From Glycine soja (Eukaryota; Streptophyta; Magnoliopsida; Fabales; Fabaceae), in NCBI RefSeq assembly GCF_004193775.1, contig NC_041004.1, positions 3,672,718-3,736,717 on the forward strand: DNA of 64,000 nt, read 5' to 3'. The first letter of the stretch is position 1. Every line of letters begins with the position of its first letter. Positions 47,991-58,915 of this stretch are shown piece after piece. The notes below the pieces were generated by a model, which ran no database searches, was not told the origin of the DNA, and saw only the letters and a list, made by a program, of their open reading frames with translations. The position numbers and the translations under genes are program-made.

Positions 47991-49227
47991 GCTGTTGTTA
48001 GATGTCTCTAATGACTCATCAGGATTTTCAAGTTTATGCCATTATTGTAAACCACAGTTACAATGCTAAATAATATGGATAAATTTGACACCTTTGTGCC
48101 TCATCCTCTCGTAATTACATCTTTGCTTCCACTGGAATGTGGGTGCATGCCATTGGTTTGTTTGCTCAAGCGACCTGCACTCCTGAGTTTGGACTTCCAA
48201 GACCGTTCAATCAGAAAATTACTCGTGCTACACATTTGGTAAGGATGCCGTAAACAACGAGTAAAGCAGAAAAGTTCAAAAAGAAAAAGAAAAAAAAAGC
48301 ATTTGATTGACTGTGTTTTCAAGTAAAAATATAGACATTCATGTGACCTCATTTTATCATTCCTGAAAGTTTGTCTTTTTGAGAGAGAAGTGAATTATCA
48401 AGAATAGGAGTCATTTGACTTAATCTGTCAACTGAAAAATCCTTCAACTGTTTCTCGTCCTTGAAAATCCTTTTTGAGAATTAACCGCTTCTTTCATTCT
48501 TCCTTGCTACAAGGTTGTGAAAACAAAACAACGATGGATACCTCAGAGCCCTACACTGGGGCAATGAAAGGCACCATGCATAAACCTCAAGCGAACCTAG
48601 GGGCAAATTAGAAGTTCTCACCCAATAGGTTCCCTGCTACAAAGTTGTGAAAACAAAACAACGATGATACCTCAAAGCCTTACACTGGGGCAATGAGGGG
48701 CATTGTGCATGAGCCTCAAGCGAACCTAGGGGCAGATCAAAAGTTCTCACCCGTCGATGTTTTTAAACAAAAAAAAAGAGGGAGTGACAAACCTTGGGAT
48801 TTCAATGGATTGATTAAATGGCTCCATTGCCGTCACTCCAAAATGGTCAAGTGTTTAAATCAAACATAACATACACTCTGAGGGAGTTCCCGGAGAGATT
48901 TGAAAAAGAGAGGATAAGGTTGCATGAATTATCACCTTTTTCAAAAGGACAGTCAATCTGTGTTTTCCAAAAAAATTAAATCAAAATCATAAAATAGGGA
49001 AAGAATGTCATGAACATTGTACAACTTTCCATTACATTGCATTGTTTCATACGAAGTTCGCATTTACTGCATTTTAAGACAAAGGTTGCATGCATCTGCA
49101 TCCCTAAAAATCATGTTGACTGCATAGATTTCCTCATCTAATGTCTAATCTTTTGAATTTGGGATGACCGGCCCTCTCAATGAGTCAATCTCATGCTTTC
49201 TCATAAGGGTGGACCCTTGGGTACTAG
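47991..49227. other. non-coding interior of the Tat-like element
   Basis: This is where pol would normally begin, but no RT, RNase H or integrase motif is readable in any frame. It contains a tandem duplication at 48510-48760 and a poly-A-rich stretch. Confidence 0.55.
48510..48760. repeat. two tandem copies of about 120 bp
   Basis: GTTGTGAAAACAAAACAACG and AAGCGAACCTAGGGGCA occur twice in the same order, roughly 120 bp apart. Confidence 0.8.
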
Positions 49228-50835
49228 TACCCTCACCTTCAGAGGACTACACATCCTCACCTTTAGAGGACTACAAGTCCTCGCCTTCAAAGGGCTACAC
49301 GCCCTTACCTTCAGAGGACTACAGGTCCTCGCCATCAGAGGACTGCACGTCCTCACCTTCAGAGGACTACAGGTCCTCGCCTTCAGAGGACTACAGGTCC
49401 TCGCCTTCAGAGGACTGCACGTCCTTGCCATCAGAGGGCTACATGTCCTCACTTTCATAGGGCTACACGCCCTCACCTTTAGAGGGCTACACATCCTCCC
49501 CTTCATAAGACTATACGTCCTCGCCATCAGAGGGCTGCACGTCCTCGTCTTTAGAGGGCTGCTCGCCCTCGCCTTCAGAGGACTACACGTCCTCGCCATC
49601 AGAGGGCTGCACGCCCTGGTCTTCAAAGGACTACACGTCCTCGCCTTCAGAGGACTGCACGTCTTCACCTTCAGAGGACTGCACGTCCTCGCCTTCAGAG
49701 GACTGCACGTCCTCGCCTTCAGAGGACTGCACGTCCTCGCCATCAGAGGATTGCACGTCCTTGTCTTTAGAGGGCTGCTCGCCTTTGCCTTCAAAGGACT
49801 ACACGTCCTCGCCATCGGAGGGCTACACGCCCTCACCTTCAGAGGACTACACGTCCTCGCCATCAGAGGGCTGCACGCCCTCACCTTCAAAGGACTGCAC
49901 GTCCTCGTCTTCAGAGGGATGTTCGCCCTTGCCTTCAAAGGACTACACGTCCTCACTATCAGAGGACTACACGTCCTCGCCTTCAGAGGACTGCACGTGT
50001 TCATCTTCAGAGGGCTGTTCGCCCTCGCCTTCAAAGGACTACACATCCTCGCCATCAGAGGGTTGCACGCCCTCACCTTCAGAGGACTGCACGTCCTCAC
50101 CTTCAGAGGACTGCAGATCCTCACCTTCAGAGGACTGCACGTCCTCGTCTTTAGAGGGCTGCTCGCCCTCACCTTCAAAGGACTACAAGTCCTCTCCATC
50201 AGAGGGCTACACGCCCTCACCATCAGAGGACTACACGTCCTCGCCTTCAGAGGACTGCACGTCCTCGTCTTCAGAGGGCTGCTCGCCCTCGCCTTCAAAG
50301 GACTACACGTCCTCGCCATCAGAGGGCTGCACGCCCTCACCTTCAAAGGATTACACGTCCTCGCCATCAGAGGGATGCACGCTCTCACTTTCAGAGGACT
50401 ACACGTCCTCGCCATCAGTGGGCTGGACGCCCTCACCTTCAGAGAACTACACGTCCTCACCTTCAGAGGACTATAAGTCCTCGCGTTTAGAGGACTACAC
50501 GTCCTCACCTTCAGAGGGTTGCACGCCCTCACCTTTAGAGGACTACACGTCCTCACCTTCAGAGGGCTGCACGCGCTCGCCTTCATAGGGCTACACGCCC
50601 TCACCTTCAGAGGACTACATGTCCTCTCCTTTAGAGGGCTACATGCCCTCGCCTTTAGAGGACTACGCATCCTCGCCTTCAGATGGGCTATACGCCCTCT
50701 CCTTCAGAGGGCTGCAAGCCCTCGCCTTCAAAGGGCGACACGTCCTCGACTTCAGAGGGCTGCACACCCTCACCTTTAGAGGGCTACGCATCCTCACTTT
50801 CAGAGGGCTACACATCTGCGCCTTTAGAGAAATTA
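49228..50835. repeat. 24-bp minisatellite of about 66 palindromic units
   Basis: Each unit has the form GAGGRC-N5-GYCCTC plus a 7-bp spacer (often GCCTTCA), so each is an inverted repeat able to form a 6-bp stem with a 5-nt loop. Two unit types alternate irregularly: GGAC with GTCC, and GGGC with GCCC. By hand I count about 37 units with A-T at the variable stem position, 23 with G-C, 6 with G.T and none with A.C. Because 24 is a multiple of three, long frames stay open on both strands (427 codons plus, 489 codons minus); these encode only 8-residue repeats and I do not treat them as genes. Confidence 0.95.
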
Positions 50836-50882
50836 AGGCCCTCTGCCCTTAATGCTTAACTGAGACTTGCGCTCCCGGTTAA

Positions 50883-51900
50883 GGGGCTAGTAGTTTCCTT
50901 TTATCAGTTCTTGGGCCACCCCCTGATCTCGGAGGAGGGCCAACTGTGCGAGCACAACCAGAGGGAGGCTATCGCGCAGCTATTGTGCATACCGGGGCAA
51001 GATTTCACCCGTGCCGCTGCAAAGAGACGAGTGCGGATCATGCGCACCAACATGACTACTCTTGCACAGATATGGATGACGTTGCTACTTAGCAACATTC
51101 TGCCCAGTGACCATAATGCCGATCTCCCCCTACGGAAGTATCAGTTGGTCTGTGCCGTCATGACATAGGTAAGTATGCACGTGGCTCAATTGATTTCTGA
51201 TACCATCCACTATTTGCAGGGATCGCTCCCACAAGACACCTAGTGGACCCGGAGGAGCCCAACAGGGCCCTGGGGTTTCCAGCTCTGGTTACGGGCCTCT
51301 GTCATTCCTACAGGGTGCCCGTCCCCCCCAGCAAGGTCATGCCATTGTGACATAGGTAAGTATGCGCTTCTCTCAATTGATTTCTGATGTCATCTATTGT
51401 TTGCAGAGATCGCGCCCGCAAGACACCTAGTGGACCCGGAGAAGTCCAATAGGGTCCTAGGGATTCCAACTCTGATTACGAGCCTTTGTCAGTTTTACAG
51501 AGTGCCTGTCACCTCCAGTAAGGTAATCTAACCGCCGATCACCCGAGCCTTCATCGAGAAGTACTGCACCACCTCGGTAGGCCGATCCAGCAGGGCCACT
51601 GGGCGTGGAGCATTATCTACAGCATTTGGTTCGCCAGCAGGCGGCCAACCACCGTGGACAGGTGCAGATACATGAGTGTCTCTACCGGTTCAGCCTCAGT
51701 CACTAGGGGCAGGGTTCCGCCTCTTTTGTATGCCCTACCCTGGAGCAGTTTGGGGCTGAGGTCGCATGCCCTGGAGACTGGCCCGATGCCCAGGCAAGGG
51801 AGGAGTCTGCAGGATCCCCCGATGAGGCGGATGAATTCCATATGGATGAAGATATGACTGACCTACTCGGTTTCTTGGGAGGGAGCGGAGCCACGTGACC
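50883..51900 (+). pseudogene. plant transposon-type ORF (PF20167-like) in the Tat-like element
   Basis: The frame reads GHPLISEEGQLCEHNQREAI, then RRVRIMRTNMTTLAQIWMTL, LLSNILPSDHNADLPLRKYQ and LVCAVMT to a TAG at 51166-51168. The pattern (arginine-rich helix, W-x-x-L, N-I-x-P, DLPL) resembles the putative plant transposon protein family found in many retroelements. The following stretch (PTRHLVDPEEPNRALGFPAL) is present twice because of a 187-bp tandem duplication (51161 and 51348). The end (TRAFIEKYCTTS, then DEADEFHMDEDMTDLLGFLG to about 51890) is recognisable only across stops. Function of the family is unknown. Identification is by pattern memory and should be treated as tentative. Confidence 0.55.
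51161..51534. repeat. 187-bp tandem duplication containing an intron-like GTAAGT...TTTGCAG
   Basis: TGACATAGGTAAGTATGC occurs at 51161 and 51348. Each copy has GTAAGT, then TTTGCAG about 50 bp later, then a block with AAGACACCTAGTGGACCCGG. Confidence 0.8.
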
Positions 51901-52643
51901 AAGGTCGCCACACTTTTTGTTATTAACATTATTGCTTTCAGTTATTGTTTGTGTTGTTATTAACATTACTGCTTTCAGTTATTGTTTATGTTTCTGCTAG
52001 AATTTGGCGTTATGGCTCTTAGTTATTTCGTCACCGTTTTTATTACGACTTACCATTGCATGTTTTTTCGTTTACCTTGTGGTTTGACGTGAGTAGGTGG
52101 TGTGCGCCCTCATCCGCACGACCTTTTCGGAAAAAAAAAAGAAATAAACAAATGATAATAACTTAATAGAAAAAGAAAAAAAAGAGAAAAAGAAAAATAA
52201 ATTGTCTAGCTGAAAAGCCAACATGCTTTTGAAGAGAAATAACTTCCAGCTTTTCTTTGAAAAAGATTCACTGATCATAACCAGTTTTTGAAAAAAAAAA
52301 TGTGTATACACCTGAAGGGTGAATGCTGTGAAAATATTCCTGAACGCCCAAAATAGACTCGGATGAATGCATGAATTGATAAAAGAACATGTTTTGGAAA
52401 CACTGGGTTGACTTAAACAGGGAAAATGAAACCTGAGCCCTAGTGTCACATGACCATAAAAACTTGATGCTTGAGTGTCCACATGGGTGCATGCATGACC
52501 AGTTTTGCATAAAATTTCCTAATCATCATTGTTGCATGTGTGTCATGGAAATAATGTGGGACATCTCCTTTATCCCTGAACCGCTGGCCAAACCAACACT
52601 CTGACATATATCATGTCCAGCCGTTCTACAAGCCTTGAGCCAA
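51901..52643. other. non-coding interior of the Tat-like element
   Basis: Contains a direct repeat of TATTAACATTACTGCTTTCA type (51925-51985) and A-rich runs. No gene. Confidence 0.5.
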
Positions 52644-53495
52644 TGATGGAAGCTTGCTTGTGGGGCTTCTATGGAGGCTGGATCTTTGAGCTTCAATGAG
52701 GTCCTTTAATGGTGATTTTCCACCATGGAGATGCAGCGGAAGACAAAGGAAAAGAGGTGAGAGGAGGCGCCATCCATTAAGGAATAAGCCATGGAAGAAG
52801 GAGCTTCACCACCAAGATGAGCCTTGGATAAGAAGCTTGGAGAGGATGCTTCAATGGAGGAAAAGAAAGAGGGAGAGAAAGAGAGAGGGGGGAGCACGAA
52901 ATTGAAGGAATAAAAGAGGGAGAGAAGTGGAACTTTGAAGTATGTCTCACAAGACTCTCATTCATCAAAGTTACAACAAGTGTTACACATGCTTCTATTT
53001 ATACACTAGGTAGCTTCCTTGAGAAGCTTTCTTGAGAAAACTTCCTTGAGAAGCTTCTTTGAGAAAACTTCCTTGAGAAGCTAGAGCTTAGCTACACACA
53101 CCCCTCTCATAACTAAGCTCACCTCCTTGAGAAGCTTCCTTAAGAAGATTCCTAAAGAAGCTAGAGCTTAGCTACACACACCTCTCTAATAGCTAAGCTC
53201 ACCCCCATGAAAAAAAACATGAAAATACAAAAAAAAAAGTCCTTACTACAAAGACTACTCAAAATGCCCCAAAATACAAGGCTAAAACCCTATACTACTA
53301 GAATGGCCAAAATACAAGGCCCAGACGAAGGAAAAACCTATTCTAATATTTACAAAGATAAGCGGGCTCATACTTAGCCCATGGGCTCGAAATCTACCCT
53401 AAGGCTCATGAGAACCCTAGGGCCTTCCCTTGGATCTCTAGCCCAATCTACTTTGAGTCTTCTACCCAATGCCCTTGCGGGGAAGGATTGCATCA
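52644..53495 (-). mobile_element. nested solo LTR, 852 bp, with 5-bp target duplication
   Basis: The plus strand runs TGATGGAAGC...GGATTGCATCA; read on the minus strand it starts TGATGCAATCC and ends in CA. The 5-bp sequence GCCAA flanks it at 52639-52643 and 53496-53500. It has repeated TTGAGAAGCTTCCTTGAGAA words (53010-53160). No coding, so a solo LTR inserted into the Tat-like element after that element had landed. Transcription sense is inferred as minus from the T-rich to A-rich layout and is uncertain. Confidence 0.86.
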
Positions 53496-53569
53496 GCCAA
53501 AATCCCAACTCACCATAAATCTTCACCTAGGTTAAGAATGCCCATCCTTGCCCTCAGAAGAAAAGAGAG

Positions 53570-53680
53570 TTCCCGATCAAAGACCGGAAGAAAGCAAAAA
53601 GAAATTTCCGATCAAAGATTGGAAGAAAGCAAAAAGAAAAAAGAAAGAAAATCCCCGATCAAAGATCGGAAGAAAATAAA
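53570..53680. repeat. three short hairpin repeats (CCGATC-AAA-GATCGG type)
   Basis: CCGATCAAAGACCGGAAGAA, CCGATCAAAGATTGGAAGAA and CCGATCAAAGATCGGAAGAA lie within about 100 bp. The last is a perfect 6-bp stem with a 3-nt loop. Confidence 0.8.
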
Positions 53681-54290
53681 TATACAGAAAGGTCTTTGGG
53701 CCAGACAATATCTGAACAATACAGAATTATCACCACCAAATAAGGAAAGAAAGGAAACCACGACCTAAAGTGGTCCTCTCCCTTTGATTGCCAACCAAAA
53801 TCCTGTGCGTCGGTGACTTGTTCGCCTCACACTAAACAAAACAGAAAAGGAAAAGGCCAAAAGACTCAGAGCAAAAATCCCCTCCAAAAAACACTATTCC
53901 CGAAAAAGTCCTATTGATCCATGATCACGCATGTAATCTTTGATTTGATAGGAAATGATTTGCAAAATCAAGTCATGACATATATATGGTTCGGAATTAG
54001 GATAAAACACTTACCTGTGTGAGATTGATACACTTTGAGTGATTTTCTTCTATTTTGTTGGACCCAGTGTTTCCTCTAAATGGTCGTTTAGAAACGAAAC
54101 GCAAACACCCGAAATCTCATTTATGGTTATGAGAAAATTTCACCAGCATATTCTCCTTCCCTAATAGACACATTGTTTTTCATCAAAAAATTATATGTTA
54201 CTCTGATCAGTTGGGAGTTTTGTTTCTTTACTAAAGCATGTTCGCATTTTAGTTAAAGAACACCGAGACTATTTTTAGTCTCACACAGTT
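53681..54290. other. non-coding interior of the Tat-like element
   Basis: No ORF or repeat boundary recognised. Confidence 0.4.
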
Positions 54291-55960
54291 AGCAAGAACT
54301 ACGTAGGTCTGAGTTCCTCATCATGAATTGAGGATACGTAGGAGCAAAAGCCCTGCTTTTGTCGACCACCCTACCTTTTGCTACCGTGACCCAAGAGTCC
54401 GGTGGCATGTGGAGACACCCGACGGTAACCCGCACACAACCTTTGCTATCCAGCGACCCGAGAGTCCAGTAACATGCGGAGACACCTTACGGTTATCCGC
54501 ACCTCGTCATTCGGAGACCCCAAGTCGGATTGACAAGCAGAGACCAATGTGGTCATCTGCACCCTTTCCGGAGATGCCAGCATCTTCCGGTAGAGACTAT
54601 TTCAGTCTCACACTTCTTTAGCAAGAACTACGTACGTCTGAGTTCCTCATCACAAATTGAGGATACGTAGGAGCAAAAGCCCTGCTTTTGTCGACCGCCC
54701 CACACTTTCTGTCATACTGACTCGTGAAGTCAGGTGACGTGCAGAGATACACAAGTAATTTCTCCGCACAGACAATTTCTGTCAATACTAACCCGTGAAG
54801 TTAGGGGGCAGGCGAAGATACACAAGTAATTCTCCGTATAAACACTCTTTCGCTATCCGTAAGACTCAAAGCATGATAGCATGCAGAGACTAACGTCGTC
54901 TTCTGCACCCTTTGTCAATCGCAACCAACGAGCCCGTTGACACGCGGAGATTTACGTTGTCTTCCGCGCTGTCTGTCATACTGACCCGTGAAGTCAGGTG
55001 ACGTGCGGAGATACACAAGTAATTTCTCCGCACAGACAATGTCTGTCATATTGACCCGTGAAGTCAGGTGACGTGCGGAGATACACAAGTAATTTCTCCG
55101 CACAGACAATTTCTGTCATACTGACCCGTGAAGTCAGGTGACGTGCGAAGATACACAAGTAATTTCTCTGCACAGACAATTTCTGTAATACTGACTCGTG
55201 AAGTCAGGTGACGTGCGGAGATACACAAGTAATTTCTCCGCACAGACAATTTCTGTCAATACTAACCCGTGAAGTTAGGCGGCAGGCAGAAATATCCAAG
55301 TGGTTATCCGTATAAACATTCTTTCGCTATCCATAAGACTCAAAGCACGATAGCGCACAGAGACTAACATCGTCTCCTGCACCTTCTGTCGTCCTGACCC
55401 GTGAAGTCAGTTGACATGCGGGGTTACCTTGTGGTTACCCGCACTTTTCTTCAACCAGGGGCAAACGAGTCCGTTGACGCGCAGAGACTAACATTGTCTC
55501 CTACACATTCTGTTGTCCTGACCCGTGAAGTCAGGTGACATGCGGGGTTACCTTATGGTTACCCGCACCTTTCGTCAACTAGGGACAAACGAGTCCGTTG
55601 ACGCGCAGAGACTAACATCGTCTCCTGCACATTCTGTCGTCCTGACCCGTGAAGTAAGGTGACATGCGGGGTTACCTTATGGTTACCCGCACCTTTCGTC
55701 AACCAGGGGCAAACGAGCCCGTTGACACGCAGAGACTAATATCGTCTCCTGCACCTTTTGTCGTCCTAACCCGTGAAGTCAGGTGACATGCGGGATTACC
55801 ATATTGTTACCCCCACCTTTCGTCAACCAGGGGCAAGCGAGCCCGTTGACACGCTGAGACTAACCAAGTCTTCTGCACCTTTTTTCGTCCTGACCCGTGA
55901 AGTCAGGTAGCAGGCGGAGATACCTTATGGTCATCCGTACCTTTCGTCAACCGAGGGGAA
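54291..55960. repeat. tandem arrays of hairpin modules (70-bp and about 118-bp periods)
   Basis: From 54973 a 70-bp unit starting CTGTCATACTGACCCGTGAA repeats at 54973, 55043, 55113 and 55183. Each has GTGCGGAGA and TCTCCGCAC, a 9-bp stem, plus TGAC...GTCA. From about 55385 a longer unit of about 118 bp repeats about five times. It holds GCGGGGTTACC paired with GGTTACCCGC and GCAGAGAC paired with GTCTCCTGC. Two copies of the CTACGTAG hairpin motif precede them (about 54297 and 54626). Confidence 0.88.
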
Positions 55961-56317
55961 CGAATTCGACGGTATCAGGATGATGTTAGTCGTTCGATTC
56001 TGATTATTTTCAAAAATTTTGCAGGTTTTACTCTCGTCATCCGAAAACATTCAAGTCCGACGACGCGTGAGATTCTTCTCTGCTGGGCAGGGACGATCGA
56101 GTGCAATGGCGTAGGGAAGTGTCGTGGTTGTCCAACTTTGCCGCTTCCAAGACACTGAAGTTTGTTGACGCTTCTGATCCCTTTTCTTTTCTTTCTGAAT
56201 GACAGGTTTCGCTGGTGGGGATATTGACCGGCCGAATGATGTTCCGCTCGAACGAAATTAGTGTCTTATCTTTACTTCGCTTTTATCTCCAATAAAAGAC
56301 AAGTAAAGAGGGGCAAC

Positions 56318-58535
56318 TATCATACCCTAATTTCGTCTGGGGACCACTGTTTGGTGGCATGCAACCTTCGCTTGACCACTTCGAGGTACTTAACATCCAT
56401 CGTTAGGCAATCCGTGAAGTTTCGCGGCAAGCCAGAAGTCAAAAGGAAGCATTGTTGCGCAATCCGTAAAGTTCCGCAACATTCCAAAGGTCAAAAAGGG
56501 CATTGTTGCGTAATCCGTAAGGTTTCGCGATATTCCGGAAAGAAAATAAGTGTCGTTATGTAATCCGTAAAGTTCCGTAACGTTACGGAAAAGGAATCAG
56601 CAAAAAAACACAAAGGGGAGGTGTATTTAGTAAAATATGGGGTGCAAATAGCAATTATCAAATCTGGGCCCTTCTAGAGGATTCTGGGCATTTTCTTGCT
56701 TAAGGTGAAAGCAACCTAGCTCACCTGGCGAGCTGGGCGGCAACCACCTCCCACATTTTGTTAAAAAAATGGCTTCCGTGGCTTTCGGGACTTTCGTAAT
56801 GCTTTCGTAAAATTCTCATAACCTTAAATAAGCATATTTCACTTAATATGGGTGAGAATGAAGAGAAAAAAAGAAGAAAGTCAAGTCCTATATGATTCCG
56901 TAAGGCTTCCATAACTTTTCCGTAAATTACGAAAGAAGGGAGGGTGAACTTATCAAGTTGGGGGTGCAAATAACAATTTTCAAATTTTTGAATTTGGGCC
57001 TTCCAAAATAGTTTCGTAGCAGGGTTGCTTATGGAGGAAGCATCCCAACTCGCCTGGGCGAGTTGGGTGGCAACCTCCTCCCCCCTTTTCCTATAAATCG
57101 GCGAAGGGAGGCTATTCCAAAGATCCCTAACCCCCCATGCTATGCATTTCAGCTGTTTTGGGTGAAAAAAATTTGTTTCCGTGAAGAAAATCCAAGTCGA
57201 GGTTCTTCCGTAACGCTTCCGAGACATTTCCGTGAGCAAATTCGTGAAGGTTTTCCGTCGTTCTTCACCGTTCTTCATCCGTTCTTCGTTCGTTCTTCGT
57301 TCTTCAACGGGTAAGTTTTCGAATCCGAGACTTTCAATTCATTTCTTGTTTTTTTAGCTTTCATCTTCATTTCGTTCATTTTTGGTTTTCTTTTCTTCCG
57401 TTTTTAACGAGCTTTTACCGTTTATTTAAACCGTTTTCTCACCTAGTAAATGATAAAATGAATTTCAACCGATCATTTGTGTTGTAATCTCGTTTAATCA
57501 CTGTTAAAACAAAATCTAACCGATCGTTCACACTGTAACCACGGTTAAACCAAAAAAGGCAAAATAATAATAAAATAATCAAAATATCTTAAAAAATAAT
57601 AATAAAATAATCAAAATATCTTGAATAAAATAATCAAAAAAATCAATCCAACGTTTTTCTTTGGGAGTTTCCTTGAATGAATTGACTAATAACTAAAGTG
57701 AAACTAAAGCTAAAATCAACATACAAATCAAGCTTTGTCCGCAAAAAATCACTAAAAACCTTTTTAAGGTCCAATGCCTTAAACGGTCCTCTTTGCTTTT
57801 ATCGGTTAACATGGACCGTTCAAAAGCATAAAATCAACATGTAACTTTACCGCTTTTGCAAAAACTATGTAGGTCTGATTTCCTCATCGCAATTGAGGAT
57901 ACGCAGGAGCAAAAGCCCTGCTTTTGTCGACCACCCCAAGAGATCGTTAATGGTCCAATGCCTTAACGTTTCTCTACTTTCAAAAACCAAGAGATCGTTA
58001 ATGGTCCAACGCCTTAATGTTTCTCTTCTTTCAAAATCAAAAGATCATTTAATGGTCCAATGCCTTAAACGACATTTGTTCAGTCAAAATATATCTTGCA
58101 AAAAAAGATAAGAACAACTTAACCAACGTTCAGTTCTCAAAGAACTACGTAGGTCTGATTTCCTTGTCGCAATTGAGGAATACGTAGGAGCGAGGGAAAC
58201 ACCCTTGTCAACCACAAAAAGATAAAAAATACAAAAGGCATAAAAAGACATAAAAACGTAAAAAAAATGGGAAAATAAAACAAATTGAAGTCATATTTGC
58301 ACACTTGATTAAAGGCTGTCGTCCCTTGTGACGGACGCGTGGGGTGCTAATACCTTCCCCGTGCGTAAATACAACTCTCGAACCTTTCACACTTAAAGTT
58401 CGTGGACCACACCTTTCCGGTTTTTTCAACGTTTTCCTCGAATAAACGTTGGTGGCGACTCCGCGCATTTTCCTCCCATGGAATACGCACCCGTGAGCCC
58501 CGCGTCACCCTCCCGCCGAAGGGTAGGTTATGTCA
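56318..58535 (+). repeat. 3' LTR of the Tat-like element
   Basis: Partner of 42342-44546; begins TATCATACCC (the TG has become TA). Over the first 290 bp I count about 22 differences (7-8%), mostly transitions, so this insertion is much older than the gypsy element at 725-5527. Confidence 0.9.
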
Positions 58536-58915
58536 TCATGAATATAACCTAAAAATTCACATGAAAGTACGGTAAAAAAAACCTAATTATCACCTTCAAC
58601 CCTTAAATTTTCTTTCCCAACTACCAAGTCGACCTTATAACTCTTTTATTTTATTAATTACAAACACAATTAATCTTACAATATTTGACCATTTAAATAT
58701 TAAATAGAAATTAGCATTAATTTAAAACAACCAACAAATTAAATTGTTAATTTTCATCATGAGTACCACTAAACAAACAAATAAAAATACTAGTTTGTAA
58801 GGAATAAATTTAAATCATAAAAGTTCAAATAAAGCAGTAATAATGATTGTTTATTCTAGAATAGAATTTCCTTTTACCAAAGTGAGTACTTATTTTAACC
58901 ACCACAAATGAGTTA
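58536..58915. other. 3' flank of UGT pseudogene B
   Basis: Host sequence resumes after the Tat-like element. 58780-58915 matches 36660-36805 downstream of gene A. No ORF. Confidence 0.5.

Larger units (their letters stand above)
42342..58535 (+). mobile_element. Tat/Ogre-like Ty3/gypsy retroelement, about 16.2 kb, apparently non-autonomous
   Basis: Two long direct repeats of about 2.2 kb bound it (42342-44546 and 56318-58535), with TGTCA...TGACA ends in the left copy. A decayed Gag with a trace of the following zinc/protease region is present, but I find no reverse transcriptase, RNase H or integrase anywhere in the 11.8-kb interior. The interior instead holds a 24-bp minisatellite, a PF20167-like plant transposon ORF, hairpin arrays and a nested solo LTR. 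A purine-rich GTAAAGAGGGGCAAC lies just left of the right LTR (56302-56317). Flanking 5-mers are TGCAT and TCATG, so no clear target duplication. Gag type and size point to the Tat/Ogre lineage; soybean is known to carry non-autonomous partners of such elements. Confidence 0.88.

Noticed and set aside
49193..50670. Very long open frames on both strands (427 and 489 codons) in the 24-bp repeat
   Set aside because: A repeat whose period is a multiple of three stays open in any stop-free frame. The products are 8-residue repeats and both strands are equally open.
54960..55960. CRISPR-like appearance of regular repeats
   Set aside because: Units are contiguous tandem repeats without unique spacers, in a plant retroelement.
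42337..58540. Target-site duplication of the Tat-like element
   Set aside because: Flanks TGCAT and TCATG do not match. Alternative end placements did not give a convincing 5-bp pair.
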